Part shown: positions 9,784-18,333 of the stretch, piece after piece
Position numbering within the stretch: position 1 is the first letter of the stretch
Layout of the letters: the number at the start of each line of letters is the position of its first letter
Assembly (NCBI GenBank): GCA_023416735.1
Contig: JAEZGX010000017.1
Location: 62,001 to 126,000 of the forward strand
From: Verrucomicrobiota bacterium
GTDB taxonomy: Bacteria; Verrucomicrobiota; Verrucomicrobiia; Opitutales; Opitutaceae
DNA: 64,000 nt
Reading direction: 5' to 3'
Program-made: the position numbers and the translations under genes
The notes under the pieces: model-generated
Database searches by the model: none
What the model saw: only the letters and a program-made list of their open reading frames with translations
Told to the model about the DNA's origin: nothing

Positions 9784-11154
9784 ATGAAATTCCCCCCGCT
9801 GCTCCTCGCCGCTGCCTTGGCTTTCGCCCCCGCCGTTTTCGCCGCGCCCGCCAGCGTCGACGGCTTCACCCACGTCAAAACCGTTGGCGACATTTCCGAA
9901 TACACGCTCAATTCCAACGGCCTCTCCGTCCTGCTCATGCCGGAACGCTCGAGTCCGACGCTCACCTTCATGGTCACCTACCGCGTCGGCTCGCGTAATG
10001 AGGTCACGGGCACCACCGGCGCCACCCACCTGCTCGAACATCTCATGTTCAAGGGCTCGCCCAATTTCAACCGCGAGAAGGGCAACAGCGTCGACCAATA
10101 CCTCGAGCGCGTGGGCGGCAATTACAACGCCACCACCTGGCTCGATCGCACCAACTACTACGCCAACATCGGCTCCGAATTCCTCGAGGGCTACATGGCC
10201 ATCGAAGCCGATCGCATGCGCAACCTCTGGCTCCGCGACGAAGACCGCCGCCCCGAAATGACCGTCGTCCGCAACGAATTCGAACGCGGCGAAAACTCCC
10301 CCTTCCAGGCCCTCATCAAGGAAATCTTCCAGGCCGCCTTCGTCGCCCACCCGTATCACCACTCCACCATCGGCCACCGCTCCGACATCGAAAATGTGCC
10401 GATCGAAAAACTGAAGGAGTTCTACGACACGTTCTACTGGCCCAACAACGCCACCGCCACGCTCATCGGCGACTTCGAACCCGCCGCCGCGCTCGCGATG
10501 ATCAAGAAATACTTCGGCGTTTATCCGCGTTCGCCCCAACCCATCCCGGAACTCTACACCGAGGAACCTCCGCAACGCGGCGCCCGTCGCGTCATCGTCA
10601 AACGCGCCGGCCAGCTCGGTGTCGTCGCCATCGGCTACAAAACCACTTCCGCCCGCCACCCCGATTACGCCGCCCTCGCCATCGCGAGCCTCATTCTCAC
10701 CGACGGCAAAAACAGCCGGCTCTACCGCGCGATCACCGACAAAAATCTCTCCACCGGCGCGCAAAGTTACGTCGGCTTCAACCACGACCCTTCTCTCATG
10801 ATCGCCTTCGTCCCGCTCGCTCCGGGCGCCATGCACGAAGAGGTCGAAAAGATCGCCCTCGACGAAATCGAGAAACTCAAGACCGACGGCGTCACCGAAG
10901 CCGAAGTGAAAGCCGCCGCCGCCAAATGGCTCGCCGATTCCGCCTACCAACGCGACGGCTCGTTCTCCATCGCCGGCAATCTCAACGAGTGCATCGCCGC
11001 CGGCGACTGGACGCTCTACTACACCCTCGACGACGCCGTGCAAAAGGTCACTCCGGCCGACATCCAGCGCGTCGCCCGCGACTACTTCAACGTCGATACC
11101 AGCACCACCGGCTGGTTCATCCCGCTCAACTCCGCCCCCGCCTCCGCCGAGTAA
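9784..11154 (+). CDS. M16 family zinc peptidase (catalytic subunit)
   Basis: 456-aa secreted or periplasmic peptidase. The ATG at 9784 gives a clean signal peptide (KFPPLLLAAALAFAPAVFA) and is preferred over the longer frame that overlaps the kinase gene. The inverted zinc motif is H82-LLE85-H86, with a third ligand probably Glu165 in VVRNEFERG. The C-terminal half is the M16 inactive-type domain. The next gene, 18 bases downstream, encodes the non-catalytic partner, so the pair should form a heterodimeric peptidase like PqqL/YmxG-type or mitochondrial processing peptidase-like complexes. Its substrates are unknown. Confidence 0.93.
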   Translation: MKFPPLLLAAALAFAPAVFAAPASVDGFTHVKTVGDISEYTLNSNGLSVLLMPERSSPTLTFMVTYRVGSRNEVTGTTGATHLLEHLMFKGSPNFNREKGNSVDQYLERVGGNYNATTWLDRTNYYANIGSEFLEGYMAIEADRMRNLWLRDEDRRPEMTVVRNEFERGENSPFQALIKEIFQAAFVAHPYHHSTIGHRSDIENVPIEKLKEFYDTFYWPNNATATLIGDFEPAAALAMIKKYFGVYPRSPQPIPELYTEEPPQRGARRVIVKRAGQLGVVAIGYKTTSARHPDYAALAIASLILTDGKNSRLYRAITDKNLSTGAQSYVGFNHDPSLMIAFVPLAPGAMHEEVEKIALDEIEKLKTDGVTEAEVKAAAAKWLADSAYQRDGSFSIAGNLNECIAAGDWTLYYTLDDAVQKVTPADIQRVARDYFNVDTSTTGWFIPLNSAPASAE

Positions 11155-11172
11155 CCCACGCCGCCCCGAGCC

Positions 11173-12513
11173 ATGAAACGACTCCTCTCCTTCCTGCTCC
11201 CTGCCCCCTTCTTCCTGCTCCTCGTCGCCCCGGCGACGATCTTTGCCGCCATCGCTCCCAACGTCGTCCGCACCAAGGTCGCCGGCATCGATCTCATCGC
11301 CTACAAAACCGGCGTCAAAAACGTCGTCACCCTGCGCGGCTCGCTCCCCGCGGGCGACGCCTACAGCGCCGATGGCAACATCGCCGTCGCTACTCTCGCC
11401 GGCATGCTCCTCGACCAGGGCACCACGAAAAACGACAAATTCGCCATCGCCGAAAAACTCGAAAGCGTCGGCGCCAGCATCAACTTCTCCGTCGGCACCC
11501 ACATGGCCGAGGTCAGCGCGAAATGCCTCTCGAAAGACCTCCCGCTGGTCATCGAACTCATCGCCGAACAACTCCGTTTCCCCGCGCTTTCCGCCGAAGA
11601 ATTCGAAAAGGCCAAACGCCAGTTCATCGGCGGTCTCCAGCGCTCGCTCGAAAGCACCGACTTCCGCGCCGCCGACGCCTTCACCCGTGCCATCTATCCC
11701 GTCGGCCACCCCAACCGCACCGAATCTCCCGAGGATTTCATCGCCGCCACCGAGCAAGCCACCCTCGAGGAAGTGAAGGCTTTCCACGAAAAACACTACG
11801 GCCCGAAAAACTTCACGCTCGTCGTCGTGGGCGACATCGACGTCGCTCAACTCCAATCCGAAGTCGCCCGCCGCTTCGCCGGCTGGACCGGCGGCGTCGA
11901 CCTCCTCCAACCCGCCGTCGCCGCCGGCACCGACGCGCCGCGCGAGCAGAATATCTTCATGTCCGACAAAACCAGCGTATCCGTGGTTATGGGACAACCC
12001 AGCGGCCTTCGCTACAGCGATCCCGACTACCAGGCGCTCCGCCTCGCCACCGCGATCCTCGGCAGCGGCTTCACCGGCCGCCTGATGGCCAATGTCCGCG
12101 ACAAGGAAGGCCTCACTTACGGCATCGGCTCCCGTCTCAATCACGACACTTTCACCGCCGGCGATTGGAGCATCAGCGCCACCTTCGCCCCTCAACTGCT
12201 CGATCAAGGCCTCGCCTCCACAAAACGCCAGCTGACCGAGTGGTATGAAAAAGGCGCCTCCCCCGAAGAAGTTTCCCGCCGCAAAGAGAATTTCGTCGGC
12301 ACCTTCAAGGTCGGCCTCGCTACCACCGGCGGTCTCGCGGCCAATCTCCTTGCCGCCATCCACCGCGGCTACGATGTGTCCTGGCTCGACGAATACCCGA
12401 AGAAAATCAATTCCCTCAGCCCCGAGCAGGTCAACGGCGCCATCAAGAAATACCTGAAGCCCGAGAACCTCTACATCATCAAAGCCGGCAGCATCCCGAC
12501 GACGGCGAACTAA
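11173..12513 (+). CDS. M16 family peptidase-like protein lacking the zinc motif
   Basis: 446-aa partner of the preceding gene. It has its own signal peptide (LLSFLLPAPFFLLLVAPATIFA) and the M16 fold, including the GSGFTGRLM and KEGLTYGIGS blocks of the C-terminal domain. Where the active subunit has HLLEH this protein reads LAGMLLDQG, so it has no zinc site and is expected to be a structural or substrate-guiding subunit. The 18-base spacing after the active subunit supports co-transcription. Downstream lies a large hairpin formed by repeat family B. Confidence 0.92.
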   Translation: MKRLLSFLLPAPFFLLLVAPATIFAAIAPNVVRTKVAGIDLIAYKTGVKNVVTLRGSLPAGDAYSADGNIAVATLAGMLLDQGTTKNDKFAIAEKLESVGASINFSVGTHMAEVSAKCLSKDLPLVIELIAEQLRFPALSAEEFEKAKRQFIGGLQRSLESTDFRAADAFTRAIYPVGHPNRTESPEDFIAATEQATLEEVKAFHEKHYGPKNFTLVVVGDIDVAQLQSEVARRFAGWTGGVDLLQPAVAAGTDAPREQNIFMSDKTSVSVVMGQPSGLRYSDPDYQALRLATAILGSGFTGRLMANVRDKEGLTYGIGSRLNHDTFTAGDWSISATFAPQLLDQGLASTKRQLTEWYEKGASPEEVSRRKENFVGTFKVGLATTGGLAANLLAAIHRGYDVSWLDEYPKKINSLSPEQVNGAIKKYLKPENLYIIKAGSIPTTAN

Positions 12514-12551
12514 CCATCACCGTTTCCGCGCCCGACCCTGTCGCCACGGAA

Positions 12552-12654
12552 GGACCAAGATCCAAGCACCAGAGAAGAACCAAGGACCAAATACCCCACA
12601 GCGAGAGCGGGTGTTTGAAGTTTGATCCTTCTCTGGTGCTTGGATCTTGGTCCT
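12552..12654. repeat. Paired inverted repeat, family B
   Basis: Arm 12552-12577 is a perfect 26-base inverted match to arm 12629-12654 (core CCAAGATCCAAGCACCAG). A partial extra copy (CAAGGACC) lies at 12580-12588. The 51-base interior has no gene. The element sits between convergent genes, where it could also act as a terminator-like hairpin, but there is no T-run. The same family occurs at 601-630 and 40991-41092. Confidence 0.85.
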
Positions 12655-12686
12655 TGGATATTCCCGCCGCTCCGCGGCGGGTTCGG

Positions 12687-13280
12687 CTACTTCCCCAGTT
12701 TCTTCAACGCTTTGTTGATCTTCTCCAGATCGCAGACGTCCGCCCGATACTCCGGCCCGAGCCACTCGATCCACTCGCGTCCGAGTTCCGTATCCGGTTC
12801 CTTGATGCACGCGAGCATGTCGTGAAACGCCTCCAGTCCGCCGCAATCCTCCGGCGGTCCCGCCCGTTCCCCCGCGATGCAAACGGGATACTGCTTTCCT
12901 TTCTGCGCCGGCGCATGTCCCTCCACGCGAATCTCCACCTGCCAGCCTTCGCCGAAGTGATACCCATACATCAACCGTTCGTGATGTTCCAAATCCAGGT
13001 CCGCTAGCGTCACATCCCGATCGTCCTCGATCGTCAGCTCCTCGCGTTTCAACGGATTCCCGAACCGCAGATCGTCCATGTGAAACGCATGCGTCTGGTA
13101 ATCGAACCAGTCGAACGCCACCTGAATCGAATCGTGCAGCCGCGAAAGCCACATCGCTTCGCGCACGACAAGCCGCCGCCACACTTGCGGATTCGTTCCC
13201 ACCACATGGAGCCGCAGCGTGAACACGCGCTCCGGCGCCTTCTTCGCTGCCGCTCCCTGCCCTTCCTGAAGTCCAATCAT
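12687..13280 (-). CDS. pRiA4b ORF-3-like protein
   Basis: 197-aa protein matching the plasmid pRiA4b ORF-3 family. Key blocks are LRLHVVGTNPQVWRRLVV near the N-terminus, LHDSIQVAFDWFDYQTHAF, and the acidic middle ending in YHFGEGWQVEI. The C-terminus (EWLGPEYRADVCDLEKIN) also fits. I chose the ATG at 13280 (MIGLQEGQG) because the upstream extension is Arg/Gly-rich and unconvincing. The family is found on plasmids, near transposases and in ordinary chromosomes; its biochemical role is not established. It runs in the same direction as the TonB receptor gene 81 bases upstream and could be co-transcribed with it. Confidence 0.85.
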   Translation of the reverse strand: MIGLQEGQGAAAKKAPERVFTLRLHVVGTNPQVWRRLVVREAMWLSRLHDSIQVAFDWFDYQTHAFHMDDLRFGNPLKREELTIEDDRDVTLADLDLEHHERLMYGYHFGEGWQVEIRVEGHAPAQKGKQYPVCIAGERAGPPEDCGGLEAFHDMLACIKEPDTELGREWIEWLGPEYRADVCDLEKINKALKKLGK

Positions 13281-13361
13281 CCCGCGACTAGAGCCGCGCT
13301 CCCGCCCACGCGCAAGACAAGCGAAGGCGGGGCGTCCCTCCCGCCCCACCCTTCTCCGTTC

Positions 13362-15722
13362 TCAGAACTTGAACTTCACATAGCCCTCTACTCGCAACGG
13401 CAGATCCTGAAACACCAAGACGTGATTCGAGAAGTTGTCCCCGTTGTGAATCCAGTTCCGCTCATCCAACACATTTAGCACATCCACGTTCACCTCCCAC
13501 GCCGGCGTCCGATAAAACAGGAACGCATTCAAGAACACCTGCGCCGGGATGTGATACTCGTTGGTCAGATTCCCCGGCTGCTCGCTCTGCCAGCTCGCGC
13601 CGATTCCGCCGCCGAATCCATTTTCCATCCGATACGAAAAGCTGCTGTTCACGATCCAGCGCGAGAGACCCGGAATCCGATAATCCCCGCGCGGCAGCTT
13701 GTCCCACTGAAAGCCCAACCCATTTCCGCGCCCGCCCGGGCCCGCGCCCAGCGCATACAAATTATACAACGACAACCCGCCCGCCTGCGTCGCCGTCGAG
13801 TTGTCAAACCTTCCATCCGTGTAGGCCACGTTGAACGTCGCATTGAACCGCAGATGCGGCTGATACACGAACTCCAGCTCCGCGCCGCGCATCTTCAGAT
13901 TCTTCACGTCGCCACCCAATTCGAGTTCCTCGCGCCGCTGATCGAACAGCGCCACGCCCGCATAGAGCTTGTTTTCCAACAGCGAAAATTTCGCTCCCAC
14001 TTCCGCCAGCCGGCTCAAATTCGTGAAATCGTCCGCATCGATCACGCCATTTCCCTCTTCGTCTTCCTTCAACATGATTCCGCCGCCCGTCACGTTCCCG
14101 TGCACCGCGACCGCCCGTTGATACGTCGCATAAACCGTCGCCTTCGGCGTTACCCGATAGATCGCGCTCGCATTCCACGAGACCGCTTCATCGCTGTGCT
14201 CATCCGCCCACGGCACCCCCGCCGCCTCGCCCAGCGGATCGCGCGCCTTCGCGTAAAATCCGTCCACGCGCACGCCCGCCAACACCGAAAACTTGTCGCT
14301 CAACCTGATCTCGTCCTGCACGAACACCGCCGGATTCCACAACCGCGAATCCGTGGTTTCCGGACTGCCATACGACGCCGGGAAAAACAAATACCCTTCC
14401 GGCCCTTCAAACCCCGGCCAATACGAATCGGGATAATCCTTTACGTGACTGAACACCGGATTCGCCCGCGTCAGGTCATACTGGAAGAAATACTCGTTGA
14501 AATAGTTCGTGTAGCTCAACCGGTCCTCGAAGCGCAGCGTCAGCCCCGCGATCACGTCATGCGTCACGCCGTCGCCGCCGAGGCTCGCGTGCCACTCCGT
14601 CCGGTTTTCGAAGGTCGCCTGCTCCGCCCATTCCGCGTATTCGAAATGATGATATCGCCTGCGGTCCACCTTCTCCGCCAGCGTGCGGTTCACCAGCTTC
14701 CGCCCGGGCGCCAGCTGCGCCGTCACGATGAACTGCCCGCGTAACACGTCCGCGTCCGAGAAATCTCCCGGCGACAACAGCGTCGCATCCCGCGGCAAAT
14801 CCACCCACGTCGTCCCCGGAATCGTTCCCGCCAGCGCCCCCGCGTCCGAATAGCCGAGATCCGGCAGGTCGCCCGTGTAATAGCGTCCGTGGTCGATCAG
14901 ATCCTGATTCGGCCGGTTCACCCCCAGCAGCTGCGGCGTGGCTTGCGTAATATACTGCGCATTCGCCTGCAGCGTCACCGCATCGCTCTGGCGGCGTATC
15001 CACGATACAAACACATCCTGCCGGTCGTCGCGTCCGCCATGCCGCTTGAAGAAGGTGTCGTCCTCCTTGCCTTCATAACTCAACCGCCACGCCGACTTCC
15101 CATCCGCCAGTGGCGCCGTCGTGTCGATCTGCCACGATCCATTCAACCACGACCCGCCGCCCGGCACCCACGTGCCCACGCGCGTCGTCACCGTCGTCTC
15201 CGGCGAAAACTTCGGCTGCTTCGTCACGTAGTTCACGTAGCCGCCCGTGAAAAACCCGCTCCCATACACCGCCGACCCCGGCCCGCGCACCACGTCCACC
15301 GCCTCGACGTTGTTGAACGAGGGCATGTATCCAAAATTATTATAACTCAGCCGCTGCCCGTTCATGAACGTCTCCGCCAGATCTCCGCGCACGTTCGGAA
15401 TCGTCGCCTTTCCGTAACTCGCCGGAGCATAAGTCCCGGGCGCAAACGCCACAAACTCCCGCACGCCTTCAATCCCGCGCTCGCGCAACAGGCCTTGCGT
15501 GATCGTCGACACGCCGCGCGGCGTCTCCAACACGCCGCGCATATCGCCAAACACGCCCTCGACCGGCCGAATCAGCGGATTGACCGACTGCTCCACCGGC
15601 ACGCCCGTCACCTCGAACAAATCGAGACGGACCAGCTCGTCGGCATCATTTTGCGCCCGCGCAACCATCACGGTCACGCCGGCTGCCATTATCACGGAAG
15701 CGAATTTTGTCGGGAGTTTCAT
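13362..15722 (-). CDS. TonB-dependent outer membrane receptor, probably for a thiamine compound
   Basis: 786-aa outer membrane receptor. The ATG at 15722 gives a signal peptide ending in VMVARA. A possible TonB box (LDLFEVTG) follows, then a plug domain with the VRGPGSAVYGSG block. The rest is a 22-strand beta-barrel of typical length that ends in KFKF, the C-terminal aromatic used for BAM insertion. The gene lies 73 bases after a TPP riboswitch on the same strand, so the cargo is most likely thiamine or a thiamine precursor. That assignment is inference from regulation rather than from the barrel sequence. No inner-membrane thiamine transporter is adjacent. Confidence 0.92.
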   Translation of the reverse strand: MKLPTKFASVIMAAGVTVMVARAQNDADELVRLDLFEVTGVPVEQSVNPLIRPVEGVFGDMRGVLETPRGVSTITQGLLRERGIEGVREFVAFAPGTYAPASYGKATIPNVRGDLAETFMNGQRLSYNNFGYMPSFNNVEAVDVVRGPGSAVYGSGFFTGGYVNYVTKQPKFSPETTVTTRVGTWVPGGGSWLNGSWQIDTTAPLADGKSAWRLSYEGKEDDTFFKRHGGRDDRQDVFVSWIRRQSDAVTLQANAQYITQATPQLLGVNRPNQDLIDHGRYYTGDLPDLGYSDAGALAGTIPGTTWVDLPRDATLLSPGDFSDADVLRGQFIVTAQLAPGRKLVNRTLAEKVDRRRYHHFEYAEWAEQATFENRTEWHASLGGDGVTHDVIAGLTLRFEDRLSYTNYFNEYFFQYDLTRANPVFSHVKDYPDSYWPGFEGPEGYLFFPASYGSPETTDSRLWNPAVFVQDEIRLSDKFSVLAGVRVDGFYAKARDPLGEAAGVPWADEHSDEAVSWNASAIYRVTPKATVYATYQRAVAVHGNVTGGGIMLKEDEEGNGVIDADDFTNLSRLAEVGAKFSLLENKLYAGVALFDQRREELELGGDVKNLKMRGAELEFVYQPHLRFNATFNVAYTDGRFDNSTATQAGGLSLYNLYALGAGPGGRGNGLGFQWDKLPRGDYRIPGLSRWIVNSSFSYRMENGFGGGIGASWQSEQPGNLTNEYHIPAQVFLNAFLFYRTPAWEVNVDVLNVLDERNWIHNGDNFSNHVLVFQDLPLRVEGYVKFKF

Positions 15723-15761
15723 TGTATCGGTCGCCCGACCCGCCACGAACTCCCGTCGAAA

Positions 15762-15778
15762 GGGGCGCCACGCGCCCC
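15762..15778 (-). promoter_or_regulatory. Hairpin downstream of the TPP aptamer (candidate expression platform)
   Basis: A perfect 7-bp stem with a 3-base loop (GGGGCGC-GTG-GCGCCCC on the minus strand) lies between the riboswitch and the receptor start. It is followed by only three T residues, so it is a weak intrinsic terminator at best. It may instead act by competing with the aptamer's P1 helix or by occluding translation. Confidence 0.5.
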
Positions 15779-15795
15779 ACGGCGCTCCTCGCGGC

Positions 15796-15897
15796 GCCTG
15801 CTGTTTCCTTCGTCGGCATGATCCGTGTCAGGTTCAAGGGTCGAGCGGCCGTTCGCACCGCAATCTCAGCCCTCCGCGGAGGACACCCCTACAGGCG
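15796..15897 (-). ncRNA. TPP riboswitch (THI element)
   Basis: Read on the minus strand, the element has the conserved TPP aptamer blocks in the right order. They are TAGGGGTGTCC (15881-15891), CTGAGA (15864-15869), ACCCTTGAACCTGA (15828-15841) and GGATCATGCCGACGAAGGAA near the 3' end. Terminal sequences GCCTG and CAGGC can pair as P1. In the family, thiamine pyrophosphate binding lowers expression of the downstream gene. Here that gene is the TonB-dependent receptor starting at 15722, so the receptor should be induced by thiamine shortage. Confidence 0.93.
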
Positions 15898-15948
15898 GGC
15901 GCACAGAAACCGCCGACCCTCGCGCAACGCAAGAAAAACCTTCGTCAC

Positions 15949-15985
15949 AAAAAAACGGCACAGGCGCTCGCGCACCCGTGCCGTT
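15949..15985 (-). terminator. Intrinsic terminator upstream of the TPP riboswitch
   Basis: Minus-strand hairpin with AACGGCAC pairing with GTGCCGTT (8 bp), followed by a run of seven T. It would stop minus-strand transcripts coming from the phosphatase gene before the riboswitch leader, so the receptor needs its own promoter in the ~50 bases between 15897 and 15949. Confidence 0.75.
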
Positions 15986-16201
15986 CCATGGCCAAAATCT
16001 ATCGGCCCGGAAAAGCGGCCGCTCAGCCTCCAAGTCAAACGTCGTTTTCATTCGCCGCGGAAATCCGGCTAACCCTGACCGCCCAGCATCGGAGTTTCCC
16101 CCAATCGCCCGCTGCGCTCGCGTCAGCACCGGAGAACGCCCCACGTCCCGACCCGCAAATCCGCTCGTGGCCATCGCTCTCCACTGCGCCTAGATTCTTC
16201 C

Positions 16202-16384
16202 ATGCATCCTCATTTTTACTTTGTCCCGCTCATCATCTTGGCGGGTGCCATCTTCCTCTTCATCATGTTTCGCCGCAACCGACGCGAGCTGCCCGCCGGT
16301 CGCCCCGACACCACTCCGCCGCAACACCTCGAACGCGACGACGATCCCGCCCGCCGCCGCGCGATCAGCGAAGGTCCCCAATAA
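16202..16384 (+). CDS. Small single-pass membrane protein, unknown
   Basis: 60-aa candidate protein. Residues ~6-22 form one hydrophobic helix (FVPLIILAGAIFLFIMF), then a basic RRNRR stop-transfer and a charged Pro/Asp/Arg-rich tail. The topology is N-out, C-in by the positive-inside rule. There is no Shine-Dalgarno sequence before the ATG. It lies alone on the plus strand between two minus-strand genes, and I do not recognise a family. The clear TM-plus-polar-tail pattern is more protein-like than random GC-rich frames, but expression is unproven. Confidence 0.5.
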   Translation: MHPHFYFVPLIILAGAIFLFIMFRRNRRELPAGRPDTTPPQHLERDDDPARRRAISEGPQ

Positions 16385-16444
16385 CCTTCTTCTCCCCGCG
16401 GCGGAAGCACCATGCCTCCACCGCCCTCACCGCGCACGCGTCTG

Positions 16445-18184
16445 TCACTGCACCTCGAAGATCTCCGCCAACACCGTTCCCAGCTTCCCATCCGCACTGC
16501 GCACCACCGCCGTGTAAACGCCCGGCGCCAGCGTGATCGCGAGCGCGGCGTCCTTCCCATCCGCACTTGTCAGCGGGCCCGCGCCCACGCGCGCGAAGAG
16601 GTTCCTCAACTGCGCCATGTTTCCATCCACCCAGTTATCGTTCTGGGCGATCACAGTGGATCCTTTGTGCACCGTGATCGTCGGATCCGGCAACGCATCC
16701 GCCACCCCTTGCCCGGCGAGGCTCGGCCCAACCGCGCGAATCAACACCGTGCGCGGGTGCACGCCGCCAATCACGAATCCGACAATCGTCACGCCATCCG
16801 TGCTTGAAATCCGATCGCGCGACGAGAGCGCCGTCAGCGCGCGGTCCGCCACATTCGTCGTCACCACTCCGCTCAAGCCCGAGTAAGACACCGTCGAAGT
16901 GCCCGTGAAACGACCCGACAACCGCGCACCTTCGCCCACTCGCTTCCCATAATACTGCGCGTGCACCGTCGCACCGCCGTCGTCCGTGATCTCCAACACG
17001 CCATACTGCAGACGGCCCGGAATCGCGCCTCCGCTATACGGCCCGCCTTTCACCGATCCATCGCGGGTCAACGCCGCGCCATGCATCACCGGCATCGCCG
17101 CGCCGCCGCCGTCCGCGTAGTCCGCGTTCCGCCCGTCGTCGAAAGCGATCCCATGCATGTCGCCGGAAAGAATCGCCATATTGGTGATGCCCGCGCTCTT
17201 GATGAAATTCGCGATCGCCTTCCGCTCCGTCGCGTAAATCCCCCAGTCGTCCGCCCCCGTGCCTGCCACACTGATCCACGGCACCGGATTCACCCAAAGG
17301 ATCAACGGATAACCCGCATCGCGCGCCGCCAGCAATTCACGCTTGAACCACGCCATCTGCGCCGCGCCGAGCCGCACTTTCGCCGCATTGTCCGGCGCCC
17401 GAATGGCCGCACTCGCACTCCGCAAATCCGTCATGATCACCCGCACGCGTCCGACCGTGAACGCCTGCCCGATCGTCCCATCGCCCGCCGGTCGCGGATA
17501 ATGCGGCACATAGTCACCATACGCCTGACGCGCCGCGTCGCGCCCGATCGAGGTGCCGTCCGAATCGTTCCCGGCGTAGTCATGGTCGTCCCACACATAC
17601 GCCACCGGCACGTTTCGATAGAGCTTCGCCTGCGCCGGCACGCTCAGCACCCCGTCATAGTTTTTCCGATACTCCTCCACGTTCGGGCTGTTCGTATTCG
17701 AATAATGCAGGTCGCCCGTGTTGATGAACAACAGCGGCTTTTCCTCGAGAATCGCTTCGTAAGCGCGCTGGTCCTTGTCGCGATAATCCCCACACGAACC
17801 GAACACGATCTTGAACGACGCCGCGCCGTTCGGAAATGTCCGAAACTGACCGCGCCACTCCGGCTCTTCGCGCAGCACGCCGTCCGCTTCGAACCCGTAG
17901 TGATAAAGCGTGTTCGCCTTCAGCATCGGTGCATCGAGCTTCACGACGCGCCCCGTCGCCGATGACGCTTTTACCGAAGCCGAGTAAACCGGCTTCGTCA
18001 GCGATGCGCTCTCGCTCACCACCCAGCGCACCGTTGCGCCTTCGCTCCTCAGGCGCACCGCCGCGGTCGCACCTGTCGCCGTTACATTCCCCACCCACGC
18101 CCCGCTCCCGAACGGCGGGGTTTGGGCCTGTAACCAGGAAAAGGAGACAATCAGGGGCAGCAGCAAACGCAGTGTGCGCACCAT
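16445..18184 (-). CDS. PhoD-like secreted metallophosphatase with Verrucomicrobia C-terminal domain
   Basis: 579-aa secreted phosphoesterase. The ATG at 18184 begins a signal peptide (VRTLRLLLPLIVSFSWLQAQ). An N-terminal Ig-like PhoD domain (~25-115) precedes the metallophosphatase core. Metal-binding blocks are FGSCGDYRD, INTGDLHYSN, YVWDDHDYAGND and LSGDMHG. The last ~130 residues are a separate domain with TIVGFVIGGVHPRTVLIRAVGPSL and DPTITVHKG followed by IAQNDNW, split here for description. This domain recurs at the C-termini of secreted Verrucomicrobia proteins and its role is unknown. Family members hydrolyse phosphodiesters or phosphomonoesters. The gene stands alone between oppositely placed control elements. 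Confidence 0.88.
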   Translation of the reverse strand: MVRTLRLLLPLIVSFSWLQAQTPPFGSGAWVGNVTATGATAAVRLRSEGATVRWVVSESASLTKPVYSASVKASSATGRVVKLDAPMLKANTLYHYGFEADGVLREEPEWRGQFRTFPNGAASFKIVFGSCGDYRDKDQRAYEAILEEKPLLFINTGDLHYSNTNSPNVEEYRKNYDGVLSVPAQAKLYRNVPVAYVWDDHDYAGNDSDGTSIGRDAARQAYGDYVPHYPRPAGDGTIGQAFTVGRVRVIMTDLRSASAAIRAPDNAAKVRLGAAQMAWFKRELLAARDAGYPLILWVNPVPWISVAGTGADDWGIYATERKAIANFIKSAGITNMAILSGDMHGIAFDDGRNADYADGGGAAMPVMHGAALTRDGSVKGGPYSGGAIPGRLQYGVLEITDDGGATVHAQYYGKRVGEGARLSGRFTGTSTVSYSGLSGVVTTNVADRALTALSSRDRISSTDGVTIVGFVIGGVHPRTVLIRAVGPSLAGQGVADALPDPTITVHKGSTVIAQNDNWVDGNMAQLRNLFARVGAGPLTSADGKDAALAITLAPGVYTAVVRSADGKLGTVLAEIFEVQ

Positions 18185-18185
18185 C

Positions 18186-18292
18186 GGAGAACAACCACGT
18201 TCTCCATCGGGATTCACCTGGGAAATCGTCGTCTATCCCGAATTACACGTTTTTTCCTGCCCCGGTCATTATGCAACTCACCCGCAGGTGAG
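18186..18292. promoter_or_regulatory. Two small palindromes upstream of the phosphatase gene
   Basis: GGAGAAC-(6)-GTTCTCC spans 18186-18205, next to the phosphatase ATG, and CTCACC-CGCA-GGTGAG spans 18277-18292. Either could be an operator or a leader hairpin. No regulator gene is adjacent and no matching copy was noticed elsewhere in the window. Confidence 0.35.
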
Positions 18293-18333
18293 CCGGTATT
18301 CATCTGGCGCCTTCAATCCGCTCGGCCCGCCGC

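Noticed and set aside
9751..12363. 870-aa minus-strand open frame opposite the M16 peptidase genes
   Set aside because: It has no recognisable domain, consists of Gly/Asp/Glu/Val-rich runs, and lies exactly opposite two well-supported genes. Such frames are a by-product of high GC at third codon positions.
12552..12654. Insertion sequence or CRISPR unit
   Set aside because: The arms enclose only ~50 non-coding bases, there is one spacer at most, and no transposase or cas gene is nearby.
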